Part shown: in pieces, positions 34,200 through 43,463 of the stretch
Layout of the letters: the number at the start of each line of letters is the position of its first letter
How positions within the stretch are numbered: the stretch's first letter is position 1
Assembly (NCBI RefSeq): GCF_000317025.1
Contig: NC_019689.1
Coordinates: 4,170,024 to 4,234,023 of the forward strand
Direction of reading: 5' to 3'
DNA: 64,000 nucleotides
DNA from: Pleurocapsa sp. PCC 7327
Lineage (GTDB): Bacteria > Cyanobacteriota > Cyanobacteriia > Cyanobacteriales > Microcystaceae
The notes under the pieces: model-generated
Told to the model about the DNA's origin: nothing
Seen by the model: the letters and a program-made list of their open reading frames with translations, nothing else
Database searches by the model: none
Made by a program: the position numbers and the translations under genes

Positions 34200-35540
34200 T
34201 TAGTCGCCTTGAATATAGCTTTCGGCTTCGTTCCCTTCTTTTGCTATCGGCGTTACCAAGACTTTATCAACTCGATTCCCATCCATATCGACAACTTCAA
34301 ATCGTAAATTCCCCCATTCAAAACTATCAGCTGCCATGGGAATTTTGCCGAGAAGGGTAATCACAAATCCGCCGACAGTATGATAATTTCCCTCTTTTTC
34401 TCCCGGTAATTCTTCGATGTGAAAAACTTCTTTAAAATCTTCAATCAATAAAATCCCATCGACTAACCAGCTACCATCCTCGCGTTGGACGATTTGCGGC
34501 GCTTCTGGCTGACCTGTTGTCGGAAGGTCTCCGATAATGGCTTCTAAAATGTCGGTGATAGTAACTAAACCTTGAATCACGCCATATTCGTCTACTACCA
34601 GTGCAAGATGATTGCCGCTTTGTTGAAATAATTCGAGAACTTTTAATCCCCTGGTACTTTCGGGGACAAATAACGGCTGTCGTAAAGATGAGGTAAGATC
34701 GAAAGGTTGATTGGCAAAACAAGAGGCAAGTAAATTATTGACCTGCACGATCCCTAAAACCTCGTCTAAACTGCCTTGGCAGACGGGGAAACGAGTATAG
34801 TTGCTGGTAATAATTTTTTGGCGATTGACTTCGGAAGAATCTTCGAGATCGAGCCAGACAATTTCCGGTCGCGTTGTCATGAGGGTGCTGACTCGGCGAT
34901 CGCCCAAGCGCAAAACTTGCTCTAGCATATCCTGTTCGGCTTCCTCAAAGGTGCCCGCCTCGGTTCCCTGTTGGATCAAAATTTTGATTTCTTCTTCAGT
35001 AATGAGGGGTTCGTTAGAAACCGTTCCCGCACCCAAAAGGCGCAGCACCAAATCGGTGGAAAAACTCAACAAGCGAACGATTGGAGAAACCCCGCCAGAT
35101 AGCCAGCGTAAGGGCATGGCGACGAGTCTGGCAATTTTTTCGGGATTATTTAAACCGAAACGCTTGGGGACTAATTCGCCAATCACTAGCGATAGATAGG
35201 TGATGATCAAAACCACGATCGCAAATGCGATCGCTTGGCTTTGAGCGGCTAGAATGGGAACTTGTTCTAATAATGCTGCCAGACGTTGTGTGATGTTTGC
35301 GCCTCCATAGGCACCAGCAACAATCCCGATCAGGGTAATGCCAATCTGAACTGTGGAGAGAATTTGGTTGGGATTGTTGGCGAGTTCTAACGCTACCCTA
35401 GCCTGTTTGTCCCCTTGAGCGCTAAGCTGTTCTAGGCGGATTTTGCGGGCTGAGACAATCGCTATTTCAGATAGAGCAAAGACACCGTTGAGGACGATTA
35501 ACAGAAGAATGACTAAAATTTCGCTAGCAACAGAGAACAT
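34200..35540 (-). CDS. CorC/HlyC-family transporter protein (DUF21-CBS)
   Basis: The 446-residue membrane protein has an N-terminal CNNM (DUF21) domain with three or four helices (about 1-190), two CBS repeats (about 205-335) that bind nucleotides, and a C-terminal CorC_HlyC domain (about 350-430). Relatives act in magnesium or cobalt efflux; the old 'hemolysin' name is unsupported. ATG 35540 is the start. An IS1-family element is inserted about 150 bp upstream, which may alter its promoter. Confidence 0.92.
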   Translation of the reverse strand: MFSVASEILVILLLIVLNGVFALSEIAIVSARKIRLEQLSAQGDKQARVALELANNPNQILSTVQIGITLIGIVAGAYGGANITQRLAALLEQVPILAAQSQAIAFAIVVLIITYLSLVIGELVPKRFGLNNPEKIARLVAMPLRWLSGGVSPIVRLLSFSTDLVLRLLGAGTVSNEPLITEEEIKILIQQGTEAGTFEEAEQDMLEQVLRLGDRRVSTLMTTRPEIVWLDLEDSSEVNRQKIITSNYTRFPVCQGSLDEVLGIVQVNNLLASCFANQPFDLTSSLRQPLFVPESTRGLKVLELFQQSGNHLALVVDEYGVIQGLVTITDILEAIIGDLPTTGQPEAPQIVQREDGSWLVDGILLIEDFKEVFHIEELPGEKEGNYHTVGGFVITLLGKIPMAADSFEWGNLRFEVVDMDGNRVDKVLVTPIAKEGNEAESYIQGD

Positions 35541-35690
35541 AGATTAAATAACTTGAGCTGCCTTGCCTCGTTGGCAGGATAGGCGAATGCCGATCGGGTC
35601 TAGTATTAGTCAAACATCATCATAGCTTGTATCTCTCGTACAATCTGTTAAAGAACAACAGGCGCTATCTACTTAGGAGATACTTTGCGA

Positions 35691-36555
35691 GGCGTTGCAT
35701 CATTGCGAGATGATTTGTCACTTTTTCTTAACTTGAAAAGTTGGTTATTTTTTCGCGATCGCCAACCTAATAAAACCCCCATATTGAGCTTATATGACTC
35801 CATAAATATTTTTCTCTCTTAGATCATAAATCAGGAGTTTGATTGATAAAAATAACATCTCCTTCGACTTGGAGTAACAAAAAGTTTTCCGGTGTAGTCT
35901 GGCTAAATCATGTCGTAACCTACTAGTTTCTCCTTCGACTCTCGTCATCGATATTTTACTAATAATTTGGTCTCCATCTGGAAGAAACTTTGGGTAAACT
36001 TTATAGCCATCAGTTATCCCAAAATAACAATTCCCATGCTTAACCTTTTTCCATAATAGTTCAAAAGTTTTTGCCCTTCTATCGCTGATTACATCCTCTA
36101 ATATCTCACAATAGTCTTTGTCTAAAGCTGTCCAAACCCAGATTTTATTTTTTTTTACCAATAAATGTTTGTAATTCATCTAGTTGTCCCACTTGTGGAA
36201 TTCGGCTCTCATGATTCCTATCTGGTAACTGATTGGCTACCGGTTTAACCCAACGAATCACTGTGTTATGATTAACTTTAGTTATTCTTTCAATCGCTCT
36301 AAATCCATTGCCATTTAAGTACAGCATCAAACAGTCTTCTTGAACTTTTTTAGAATAACCTACTTCCGAATAGGACTCAATAAATTGACGACCGCAATCG
36401 GTGCATTGGTAATTTTGTTTTCCTCTTCTAGGACCATTTTTTCTAATTTTATTAGAATTCCATTTTGGACAGTTCATCTTGATTTTTTTGGGCTGGCGAT
36501 CGCGCCGGTAAAATTTCCACCTTAATTCTAAATCATCCCGCAAATATGCAACGCC
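35691..36555 (-). mobile_element. IS1-family insertion sequence, 865 bp, with 8-bp target duplications
   Basis: Both ends begin GGCGTTGCAT and form a 26-bp inverted repeat (35691-35716 and 36530-36555, three mismatches). The flanking octamer CTTTGCGA is present on both sides (35683-35690 and 36556-36563), a perfect target duplication of the size IS1 makes, which proves the ends. The transposase inside is in two frames. The insertion looks recent because the duplications are still identical. Confidence 0.93.
35790..36477 (-). pseudogene. IS1-family transposase in two frames (InsA/InsB type)
   Basis: The upstream frame from ATG 36477 encodes a zinc-finger and HTH part (MNCPKWNSNKI, YQCTDCGRQF, NHNTVIRWV). 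The downstream frame ending at 35790 encodes the catalytic half (KIWVWTALDKDYCE, FGITDGYKVYPKF, RLRHDLARLHRKTFCYSKS). They meet in a run of nine A (36148-36156 on the plus strand as T). The frame change is +1 relative to the first frame, so slippage on the A run or a one-base indel is needed. The first finger has Trp where relatives have the second Cys (CPKC), another sign of damage. Confidence 0.85.
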
Positions 36556-36574
36556 CTTTGCGATCGCGAATTCG

Positions 36575-36736
36575 CTACAGAAAATAACTTTGCAAATAGC
36601 TCAAGGTTAATTTTTTAGACTCTGCGACTAGACGTTGCCGAAAAGCATCTTCTTGACTCAGAGACAGCCACAGTAGAGTCCCGATCGCTTTCACCACTAC
36701 AAAGGCGATCGCTTCATAATCGGCTTTCTTAACTCG
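36575..36736 (-). pseudogene. Possible TetR-family regulator remnant (C-terminal part)
   Basis: The minus strand is open for 53 codons without a start codon, between a stop at 36737-36739 and TAG at 36575-36577. Its product (KKADYEAIAFVVVKAIGTLL, then LSLSQEDAFRQRLVAESKKL) reads like the C-terminal ligand-domain helices of a cyanobacterial TetR regulator. The N-terminal DNA-binding part is missing. It sits between the IS1 element and mfd, so the gene was likely lost by rearrangement. The assignment is from pattern memory only. Confidence 0.4.
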
Positions 36737-36864
36737 CTACTCGCTCGTGACGACACGTATGTTTTATAGGAATCAAACTAGCTATCAAAAGCACTAAAGC
36801 TATACTGTTAGAGAGATAAGGGTCTTTCTTCCATTGAGATCGTTATTATCGACAAATAATTGAA

Positions 36865-39800
36865 ATGACATTAGAGTCCGTCGTCCGTGCTTTAGCGCGA
36901 TCGCCCCTCACTCAAGAATTGCTCCAAAAGCTGAACCAGCAGCGATCGCTGCTGTTGTCTGGCATGCCTCGCTTACCGAAGGGATTAGTTGCTTCGAGTT
37001 TGGCGCAATCTCAAGACAAAAATCTATTAGTCGTCTGCGCCACGCTTGAAGAAGCAGGGCGCTGGGCGACACAATTAGAGGCGATGGGGTGGAAGACCGT
37101 ACATTTCTATCCTACCTCGGAAGCATCGCCCTACGAGCCATTTAACCCCGAATCAGAGATGATTTGGGGACAGATGCAGGTGTTGTCCTCTGTCGTTATT
37201 AGTCATTTGTCATTGGTAGGAGAAAAAGAACAAAGGACAAAGGACGAAGGACAAAAAACTAATATTGCTATCGTTGCAACGGAGAGGGCGCTACAACCTC
37301 ATTTACCATGGCCAGAGATTTTTCAATATTATTGTTTGGAGTTCGAGCTAGGAATGGCGCAGGAGGCAAAAACCCTAGACTCGCACTTGGCAAGATTGGG
37401 TTACGAACGAGTCCCTCTGGTAGAAACTGAGGGGCAATGGAGTCGCCGAGGGGATATCGTCGATATTTTCCCCGTTTCGGCAGAATTGCCCGTGCGCCTG
37501 GAATGGTTTGGCGACGAACTAGAACAAATTCGAGAGTTCGATCCGGCAACGCAGCGTTCCCTTGATAAAATCGATCGCTTGGTTCTCACCCCGACAAGTT
37601 TTGCACCGATTATTGCTGCTGCAATTAAAAATATAGAAGATTCGCTATCGATATATCTTTCTGCTCAAGAGAAAGAAGCTTTTAGTACGGGAAATTTACC
37701 GGAAGGAATGCAACGATTTTTGGGAATTGCCTTTGAAAAACCCGCTTCTTTATTAGAGTATTTACCCAAGAATACTCTATGCGTATTTGATGAAATCGAA
37801 CAATGTCGCGCCCATAGCGATCGCTGGGTTGAGTATGTCGAAGATCGATGGTTAGAGTTAGACAAACCTTTACCAAAAATTCATCGTTCTTTTGAGGAAT
37901 CTTTTCAATTAGCCGAACAATTTCCAATTGTTTATTTATCCGAACTTGCCGAAGAAATCTATCATCATTCAATTTATACAGTTAATCTTTCCAGCCGTCC
38001 CATTCCAACAACTCCCCATCAATATGCAAAACTAGCTGAAATTTTGCGAGGAAAGCGAGAAATTTATAGTGGCATTACCCTCAGTAAATATGCTAGCTGG
38101 ATTATTTCCGCTCAACCTTCTCGGACGGTGTCGCTATTACAAGAACACGACTGTCCCGCACAATTTATCCCCAATCCACGCGACTATCCAGCCATAGAAA
38201 AACTCAACGCGCAAAATACAGCAGTTGCCTTAAAATATTCTGGCTTAGCAGAATTAGAAGGGTTTATTTTACCGACTTATCGTATCGTCGTCGTTACCGA
38301 TAGAGAATTATTCGGACAACACGCATTAGTAAGCCTTGGCTACGTACGAAAACGTCGCCGTGCTGCCTCTAAACAAGTCGATCTCAATAAATTGCGTCCG
38401 GGAGATTACGTCGTTCATAAAAGTCATGGAATCGGGAAATTTGTCAAGCTAGAGACGTTATCCGATCGCGAATATTTAGCCATTCAATATGCCGATGGAT
38501 TGTTGAGAGTTCCGGCAGATTCTTTTGATAGTTTATCTCGCTATCGCCAGGCGGGAAATCGTCCTCCCGAATTACATAAAATGTCGGGGAAAGCTTGGGA
38601 AGCGACCAAAAATAGAGTTCGTAAATCGGTCAGAAAATTAGCCGTCGATTTATTGAATTTATATGCCAAGCGATCGCAACTTTCCGGTCATGCTTATCCC
38701 GCCGATACGCCTTGGCAAGCAGAATTAGAAGATTCTTTTCCCTATCAACCCACGCCGGATCAACTCAAGGCAATTCAAGATGTCAAGATAGATTTAGAAA
38801 GCGATCGCCCGATGGATCGTCTCGTCTGTGGCGATGTCGGTTTTGGCAAAACCGAAGTGGCAATTCGCGCCATCTTTAAAGCCGTCACTAGCGCACACAA
38901 ACAAGTCGCTTTTCTCGCGCCAACGACGATTCTAACTCAGCAACACTATCACACGCTAAAAGAACGATTTGCTCCCTATCCTATTAACGTTGGCTTGCTC
39001 AATCGCTTCCGAACTGCATCGGAGAAAAAAGAGATTTTACAGCGCCTCGCAACAGGAGAATTAGATATTGTCGTCGGCACGCATCAGCTATTAGGAAAAG
39101 AGGTTAAATTTAGAGATTTGGGAATGTTAGTCATCGACGAAGAACAGCGATTTGGAGTCAATCAAAAAGAAAAAATTAAAGCGATGAAAACGCAAGTCGA
39201 TGTACTAACTTTGACAGCGACTCCGATTCCTCGAACCCTTTATATGTCTTTGTCGGGAATTCGGGAAATGAGTTTAATTACCACTCCCCCGCCTTCCCGT
39301 CGTCCCATCAAAACCCATTTATCGCCCTACAATTTAGAAGTCGTCAGAACAGCCATTCGCAACGAACTCGATCGCGGCGGACAAGTATTCTATGTCGTTC
39401 CCAGAGTCGAAGGCATTGAAGAAACTGCTGGACAATTGGGACAAACAATCCCCAGTGCGAGAATTGTCGTTGCCCACGGACAAATGGACAGCTCCGAACT
39501 CGAAGCAACCATGCTTGCCTTTAATAACGGAGAAGCCGACATTCTGGTGTGTACGACGATTATTGAATCGGGATTGGACATTCCCAGAGTCAACACCATT
39601 ATCGTCGAAGATGCCCAGCTATTTGGATTATCCCAACTATATCAGTTACGCGGACGAGTCGGGCGATCGGGAGTGCAAGCACACGCTTGGTTATTATATC
39701 CCAGCAAAGGGACACTAACAGATACCGCACGCCAGCGCTTGCGTGCCTTGCAGGAATTTACCCAACTCGGTTCTGGCTATCAATTAGCTACCCGCGACAT

Positions 39801-40398
39801 GGAAATTCGCGGCGTGGGCAATCTGCTAGGGGTAGAACAGTCAGGGCAAATGGAGGCGATTGGGTTTGAGTTATATATGGAGATGTTGCAGGAGGCGATC
39901 GAGGAGATTCAGGGACAAGAAATCCCGCAAGTGGACGATGCGCAAATCGATCTGAAGCTGACTGCTTTTATTCCGACCGATTATATTCCCGATCTCGAAC
40001 AGAAAATGGATGCGTATCGGGCAGTTGCGCTGGCGAATTCCAAGCGAGAATTGCAACAAATCGCCGCAGATTGGAACGATCGCTATGGCAAGCTGCCTAC
40101 ACCCGTAGAACAGTTGTTGAAAGTGGTCGAACTCAAACAAATTGCCAAGTCGCTGGGCTTTTCTCGCGTCAAACCGGATGGCAGCCAGCACGTCATTTTA
40201 GAAACCCCCATGGAAGAACCTGCCTGGAAGTTATTGCAAGAAAAGCTTCCCGAACACTTGCGATCGCGTTTCGTTTACAGTCCGAAAAAGGTGACGGTGA
40301 GAGGATTGGGCGTATTGAACCCCCAGCAGCAGTTGGAGAATTTAATTGATTGGTTGGGTAAGATGCTCGATGCTTTACCTGAGGCTAAGGTTGTTTGA
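36865..40398 (+). CDS. mfd: Transcription-repair coupling factor
   Basis: Mfd removes stalled RNA polymerase and recruits UvrA to lesions. The 1177-residue protein has the UvrB-homology region (about 1-350), the RNA-polymerase-interacting domain (about 500-570, [17 protein letters not shown]), the RecG-like translocase with Walker [12 protein letters not shown] and DEEQRFGV, and the C-terminal TRCF domain. Residues about 110-133 are a Lys/Gln/Asp-rich insert ([14 protein letters not shown]) encoded by sequence like intergenic 'acaaaggac' repeats. ATG 36865 is preceded by a weak site. It is a single-gene unit. Confidence 0.96.
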   Translation: MTLESVVRALARSPLTQELLQKLNQQRSLLLSGMPRLPKGLVASSLAQSQDKNLLVVCATLEEAGRWATQLEAMGWKTVHFYPTSEASPYEPFNPESEMIWGQMQVLSSVVISHLSLVGEKEQRTKDEGQKTNIAIVATERALQPHLPWPEIFQYYCLEFELGMAQEAKTLDSHLARLGYERVPLVETEGQWSRRGDIVDIFPVSAELPVRLEWFGDELEQIREFDPATQRSLDKIDRLVLTPTSFAPIIAAAIKNIEDSLSIYLSAQEKEAFSTGNLPEGMQRFLGIAFEKPASLLEYLPKNTLCVFDEIEQCRAHSDRWVEYVEDRWLELDKPLPKIHRSFEESFQLAEQFPIVYLSELAEEIYHHSIYTVNLSSRPIPTTPHQYAKLAEILRGKREIYSGITLSKYASWIISAQPSRTVSLLQEHDCPAQFIPNPRDYPAIEKLNAQNTAVALKYSGLAELEGFILPTYRIVVVTDRELFGQHALVSLGYVRKRRRAASKQVDLNKLRPGDYVVHKSHGIGKFVKLETLSDREYLAIQYADGLLRVPADSFDSLSRYRQAGNRPPELHKMSGKAWEATKNRVRKSVRKLAVDLLNLYAKRSQLSGHAYPADTPWQAELEDSFPYQPTPDQLKAIQDVKIDLESDRPMDRLVCGDVGFGKTEVAIRAIFKAVTSAHKQVAFLAPTTILTQQHYHTLKERFAPYPINVGLLNRFRTASEKKEILQRLATGELDIVVGTHQLLGKEVKFRDLGMLVIDEEQRFGVNQKEKIKAMKTQVDVLTLTATPIPRTLYMSLSGIREMSLITTPPPSRRPIKTHLSPYNLEVVRTAIRNELDRGGQVFYVVPRVEGIEETAGQLGQTIPSARIVVAHGQMDSSELEATMLAFNNGEADILVCTTIIESGLDIPRVNTIIVEDAQLFGLSQLYQLRGRVGRSGVQAHAWLLYPSKGTLTDTARQRLRALQEFTQLGSGYQLATRDMEIRGVGNLLGVEQSGQMEAIGFELYMEMLQEAIEEIQGQEIPQVDDAQIDLKLTAFIPTDYIPDLEQKMDAYRAVALANSKRELQQIAADWNDRYGKLPTPVEQLLKVVELKQIAKSLGFSRVKPDGSQHVILETPMEEPAWKLLQEKLPEHLRSRFVYSPKKVTVRGLGVLNPQQQLENLIDWLGKMLDALPEAKVV

Positions 40399-40422
40399 AT
40401 TTCGCGCACGGATAAAACCCGA

Positions 40423-41082
40423 CTAAACGAGAAGCTTTTGCCGCAGGGTTTTTGCCTGTTGCGCGATCGCGTCCCAATCTCTTGTTTCTATAAGTTGTTG
40501 GGGAAATAATTGACCGGAAAGACCAACAGCGATCGCGCCTGCTTCGATAAATTGACAAGCATTTTCTATGCTAATCCCTCCGGTGGGAATCAGCGGAATT
40601 TCCCGCAAAGGACCTTGTAAACTTTTGATGTAACTGACTCCGCCAACTGCATCGACGGGAAAAACTTTGACGCAGCTAGCACCGGCTTGCCATGCCGCGA
40701 CAATTTCGGTAGGAGTAAGCGCCCCAGCAACGATGGGAAGATTGAATTCGATCGCCGTTTGAATGAGTGGTAAATTCACGTGAGGGGTGAAACAGAATTG
40801 AATGCCGCAGGCGATAGCATCCTTAAGGCGATCGACGGTTAAAATCGTGCCAGTCCCGATGATACAGTTAGGTAATTGCGATCGCAGTTGACCAATTAAC
40901 TCAGCAGCGCGATCGCTATTCCAAGTAATCTCAATTAAGCGCATTCCTCCTTCAGCAGCGGCTTTCGCCATTGATAAGCCTAGTTGTTTGTCAGCGGAAC
41001 GAATAATTGCAATCGCTCGATGGTGTTGCAGTAGTTGCAACCAGTCATTTAAACCGCGAGATGACGAATAGGAGTCAGACAT
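40423..41082 (-). CDS. eda: KDPG/KHG aldolase
   Basis: Eda cleaves 2-keto-3-deoxy-6-phosphogluconate to pyruvate and glyceraldehyde-3-phosphate, the last step of the Entner-Doudoroff route. The 219-residue class I aldolase has E51 (EITWNS), the Schiff-base Lys K139 in CVKVFPV and the TGGISIENA phosphate loop. It is 77 bp downstream of the receiver-HlyD gene on the same strand, and convergent with mfd. The companion dehydratase is not in the window. Confidence 0.93.
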   Translation of the reverse strand: MSDSYSSSRGLNDWLQLLQHHRAIAIIRSADKQLGLSMAKAAAEGGMRLIEITWNSDRAAELIGQLRSQLPNCIIGTGTILTVDRLKDAIACGIQFCFTPHVNLPLIQTAIEFNLPIVAGALTPTEIVAAWQAGASCVKVFPVDAVGGVSYIKSLQGPLREIPLIPTGGISIENACQFIEAGAIAVGLSGQLFPQQLIETRDWDAIAQQAKTLRQKLLV

Positions 41083-41159
41083 ACGCTCACTTTAGCGCCA
41101 AACAATGCTCATGAACGTTTTTGAACTTTGAATTTTGAATTTTGAACGATTTCGGTCAA

Positions 41160-43367
41160 CTATCGGACTTCCTTGAGCGTCTCTACTTTCTTAGTGAACA
41201 GTTCGGTAAATAAACTCAAGACGGTGCGATCTTCTCGGATTTTGATGTTGGCAGTGACGCCCATGCCCGATTGGAGGGGAAGTTCTCTCCCACTAGAGAT
41301 CAAAACCTGTTTATCTAATTTGATTCTGACGGGGAATCGCTCAAAACGCTCGTTAGGGTTAGTTTCACTAGGCGGCAAGGCATCCGAGCCGACAGAAATC
41401 ACCTCCCCTTTGATATCCCCAAATTCGCTATACGAGTAAGTGAGCAGTCTGACATCAGCTTTCTGTCCTTTGCGCACGAAACCGATATCTTCATTGGTCA
41501 CGTTCACTTGAGCAACTAAATAATCATCTGGAACGATTTTGAGTAAAGGTTCGGTTTGGGTTTGCGGCGCGACGTAGCCTGGGCTAGCTTTTAGATCGAA
41601 TACCGTTCCAGCGACGGGCGCTCGCAATTCTTGATATTTTAGGATGACTTTGGCGCGACTGATTTGACTGTCGAGTTCTGCGATGCGATTTTCATTGTCT
41701 ACCATTACCTTGGTTAGTTGGCTGTCGATTTCAGCAATGCGCTTTTCGTTTTCTGCCATCTTATCGCGGACTTCTTTACCAGACAGGGCAACCGTATTGT
41801 TTAACTCTTCCTTTGCCTGAGCGATATCTAAGCGCAACCGCTTCTCTTCTTCGAGGAGTTTTTCGATTTCAGCCCGACGGGTTTGAACTTGTTGTTGTTG
41901 CTTGTTATATTCAATCGTTCCGTCGGATCTTTGCTTAATTAATTCCGCGCGGCGATCGTTAATCGATTGTCGCTGCCTCTCTAATTGAAGTTTGGCTAAT
42001 GCTCCTTCTGCTAGGAGCGGTTCGACATCGCCAAGAATTTTTTCTTCAATAGCTAAACTTTCTTCCGCTTGTGCGACTGCTTTTTTGTTTCTCGCTTCGA
42101 TTTCTGCGAGCGTTTTTCGATCGTCGTTTAGCTGTTTTCTAGCATCGGCTAACTGGACTTGATTTTGCGACAGTTGTTTTTGGAGTTGCTCCATCTCTAG
42201 TCTCGCTGCCTCGACGCGGGACTTCGATTCGTCGATAGCATTTTGTAGGCGAGCGAGTTGTTCGGCACTGAGTTTGCCTTGCTGCGCCGTCCCGCTCAAC
42301 TGTGCCTGAAAGAGTTGATTTTCTGACACGAGCGCCGTGCGATTGCGAGCAAGGGCTGCCACTTGTTTGGGCAAGTTAAGTCGAGCGATCGCGCGTTCGA
42401 CTTCGGACGGATTTAAAGGTCGTTCCATCAAGGTTTGATAAAATTCATTTTCTCGCTGAAGCGACTGACGAATTTTTTGATAGGAGATAAGTTCGGCTGC
42501 CGATGCTGTAGAGTCTAGCGTCACCAGAACCTGCCCTTTCTCTACCTTCTGTCCATCTTCTACCAAGACTTCTTGAACGACCCCATCGACGGGAGCTTTA
42601 ATTTCTTTGACTTTCCCTTCTGGCTTGAGTGAACCTTGAGCGGGAACGACCTGTTCGATCCTGGCAAATGCCGCCCAAATCATTCCAAAAGTCGTTACGC
42701 CGATCAGCGACCAAATAATTGCTCGCGACCACCTGGGAGATTGGCGCAGAATAACTGTTTGCTCGAAGGGAAGGGTTAGCGCTTCGGACTTGGATCTGAC
42801 TGCTAGCGTAGATTTTGCCGAGCCGTTCCCCAAGCCGACGGAAGACACTAACTTTCCTCTAAGCTGTCCGGAAGTCGGTTTTACGATTGCCGCGCTCCCT
42901 ACTTCTGCTTTCGTTTTGGGAGCTATTTTTTCAAACAGTCCCGGTCCGATATGGACGTAGCCTTTATAGATTGAGCGAATAGCTTCTCTGAGTTCTTTGG
43001 CTGGGGTTCCTTTGAGCAAATAGCCTTTAGCTCCCGCATCGAGAGACTCTTTGACGTACTCGTGGTTATCGTAGCTACTGAGAACGAGAACTTTAACCTC
43101 GGCAGATTTTTGACAGATTGTTTGCGTGGTCGTTACGCCGTCTACGTCCGGCATTTCCATATCGACGAGAACGACATCGGGTTGTAGCAATTCTACCTGC
43201 TCGATCGCCGTCCGACCGTCAGCAGCCGTTCCAACGACTTCTAAATCCGGCTCTGTATCGAGTAGCGCCTTGAGACCTTCTCGAATCATTCTCTGATCGT
43301 CTACGACCAGGATGCGAATTTTTCCTTCGCGATCGCCGTTTAGTTGGTTGCCGTTTGCTAAATTCAT
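41160..43367 (-). CDS. Response-regulator receiver fused to an HlyD-type membrane fusion protein
   Basis: The 735-residue protein joins two functions. Residues about 17-135 are a NarL-type receiver with the acid pair D23/D24 (VVDDQRMI), phospho-acceptor D69 (VLVDMEMPDVDG) and the conserved Lys in YLLKGTP. A linker leads to a membrane helix at about 220-242, then an HlyD adaptor with lipoyl-like halves (APVDGVVQEVLV, LRAPVAGTVFDL) around a long coiled coil (about 305-540). No DNA-binding output domain is present. ATG 43367 is chosen over an upstream TTG. It follows the ABC exporter gene by 96 bp, so they should form one type I secretion system. Phosphorylation might control assembly or export. 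Confidence 0.92.
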   Translation of the reverse strand: MNLANGNQLNGDREGKIRILVVDDQRMIREGLKALLDTEPDLEVVGTAADGRTAIEQVELLQPDVVLVDMEMPDVDGVTTTQTICQKSAEVKVLVLSSYDNHEYVKESLDAGAKGYLLKGTPAKELREAIRSIYKGYVHIGPGLFEKIAPKTKAEVGSAAIVKPTSGQLRGKLVSSVGLGNGSAKSTLAVRSKSEALTLPFEQTVILRQSPRWSRAIIWSLIGVTTFGMIWAAFARIEQVVPAQGSLKPEGKVKEIKAPVDGVVQEVLVEDGQKVEKGQVLVTLDSTASAAELISYQKIRQSLQRENEFYQTLMERPLNPSEVERAIARLNLPKQVAALARNRTALVSENQLFQAQLSGTAQQGKLSAEQLARLQNAIDESKSRVEAARLEMEQLQKQLSQNQVQLADARKQLNDDRKTLAEIEARNKKAVAQAEESLAIEEKILGDVEPLLAEGALAKLQLERQRQSINDRRAELIKQRSDGTIEYNKQQQQVQTRRAEIEKLLEEEKRLRLDIAQAKEELNNTVALSGKEVRDKMAENEKRIAEIDSQLTKVMVDNENRIAELDSQISRAKVILKYQELRAPVAGTVFDLKASPGYVAPQTQTEPLLKIVPDDYLVAQVNVTNEDIGFVRKGQKADVRLLTYSYSEFGDIKGEVISVGSDALPPSETNPNERFERFPVRIKLDKQVLISSGRELPLQSGMGVTANIKIREDRTVLSLFTELFTKKVETLKEVR

Positions 43368-43391
43368 ACTTCCCAATTTATATTTCTTTTT

Positions 43392-43445
43392 GGTTAGTGG
43401 TTAGTGGTTAGTAGGGAAAAAATTGACTAACTGCCAACTACTAAC
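43392..43445. repeat. GGTTAGT tandem repeat with hairpin between exporter genes
   Basis: GGTTAGT occurs three times in a row from 43392, and GTTAGTAG (43407-43414) pairs with CTACTAAC (43438-43445). Similar heptamer-type sequence fills the dhaK-dhaL spacer (49275-49318). It may fold in the mRNA between the ABC and adaptor genes. Confidence 0.55.
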
Positions 43446-43463
43446 GATTAACTATTATCTAAA

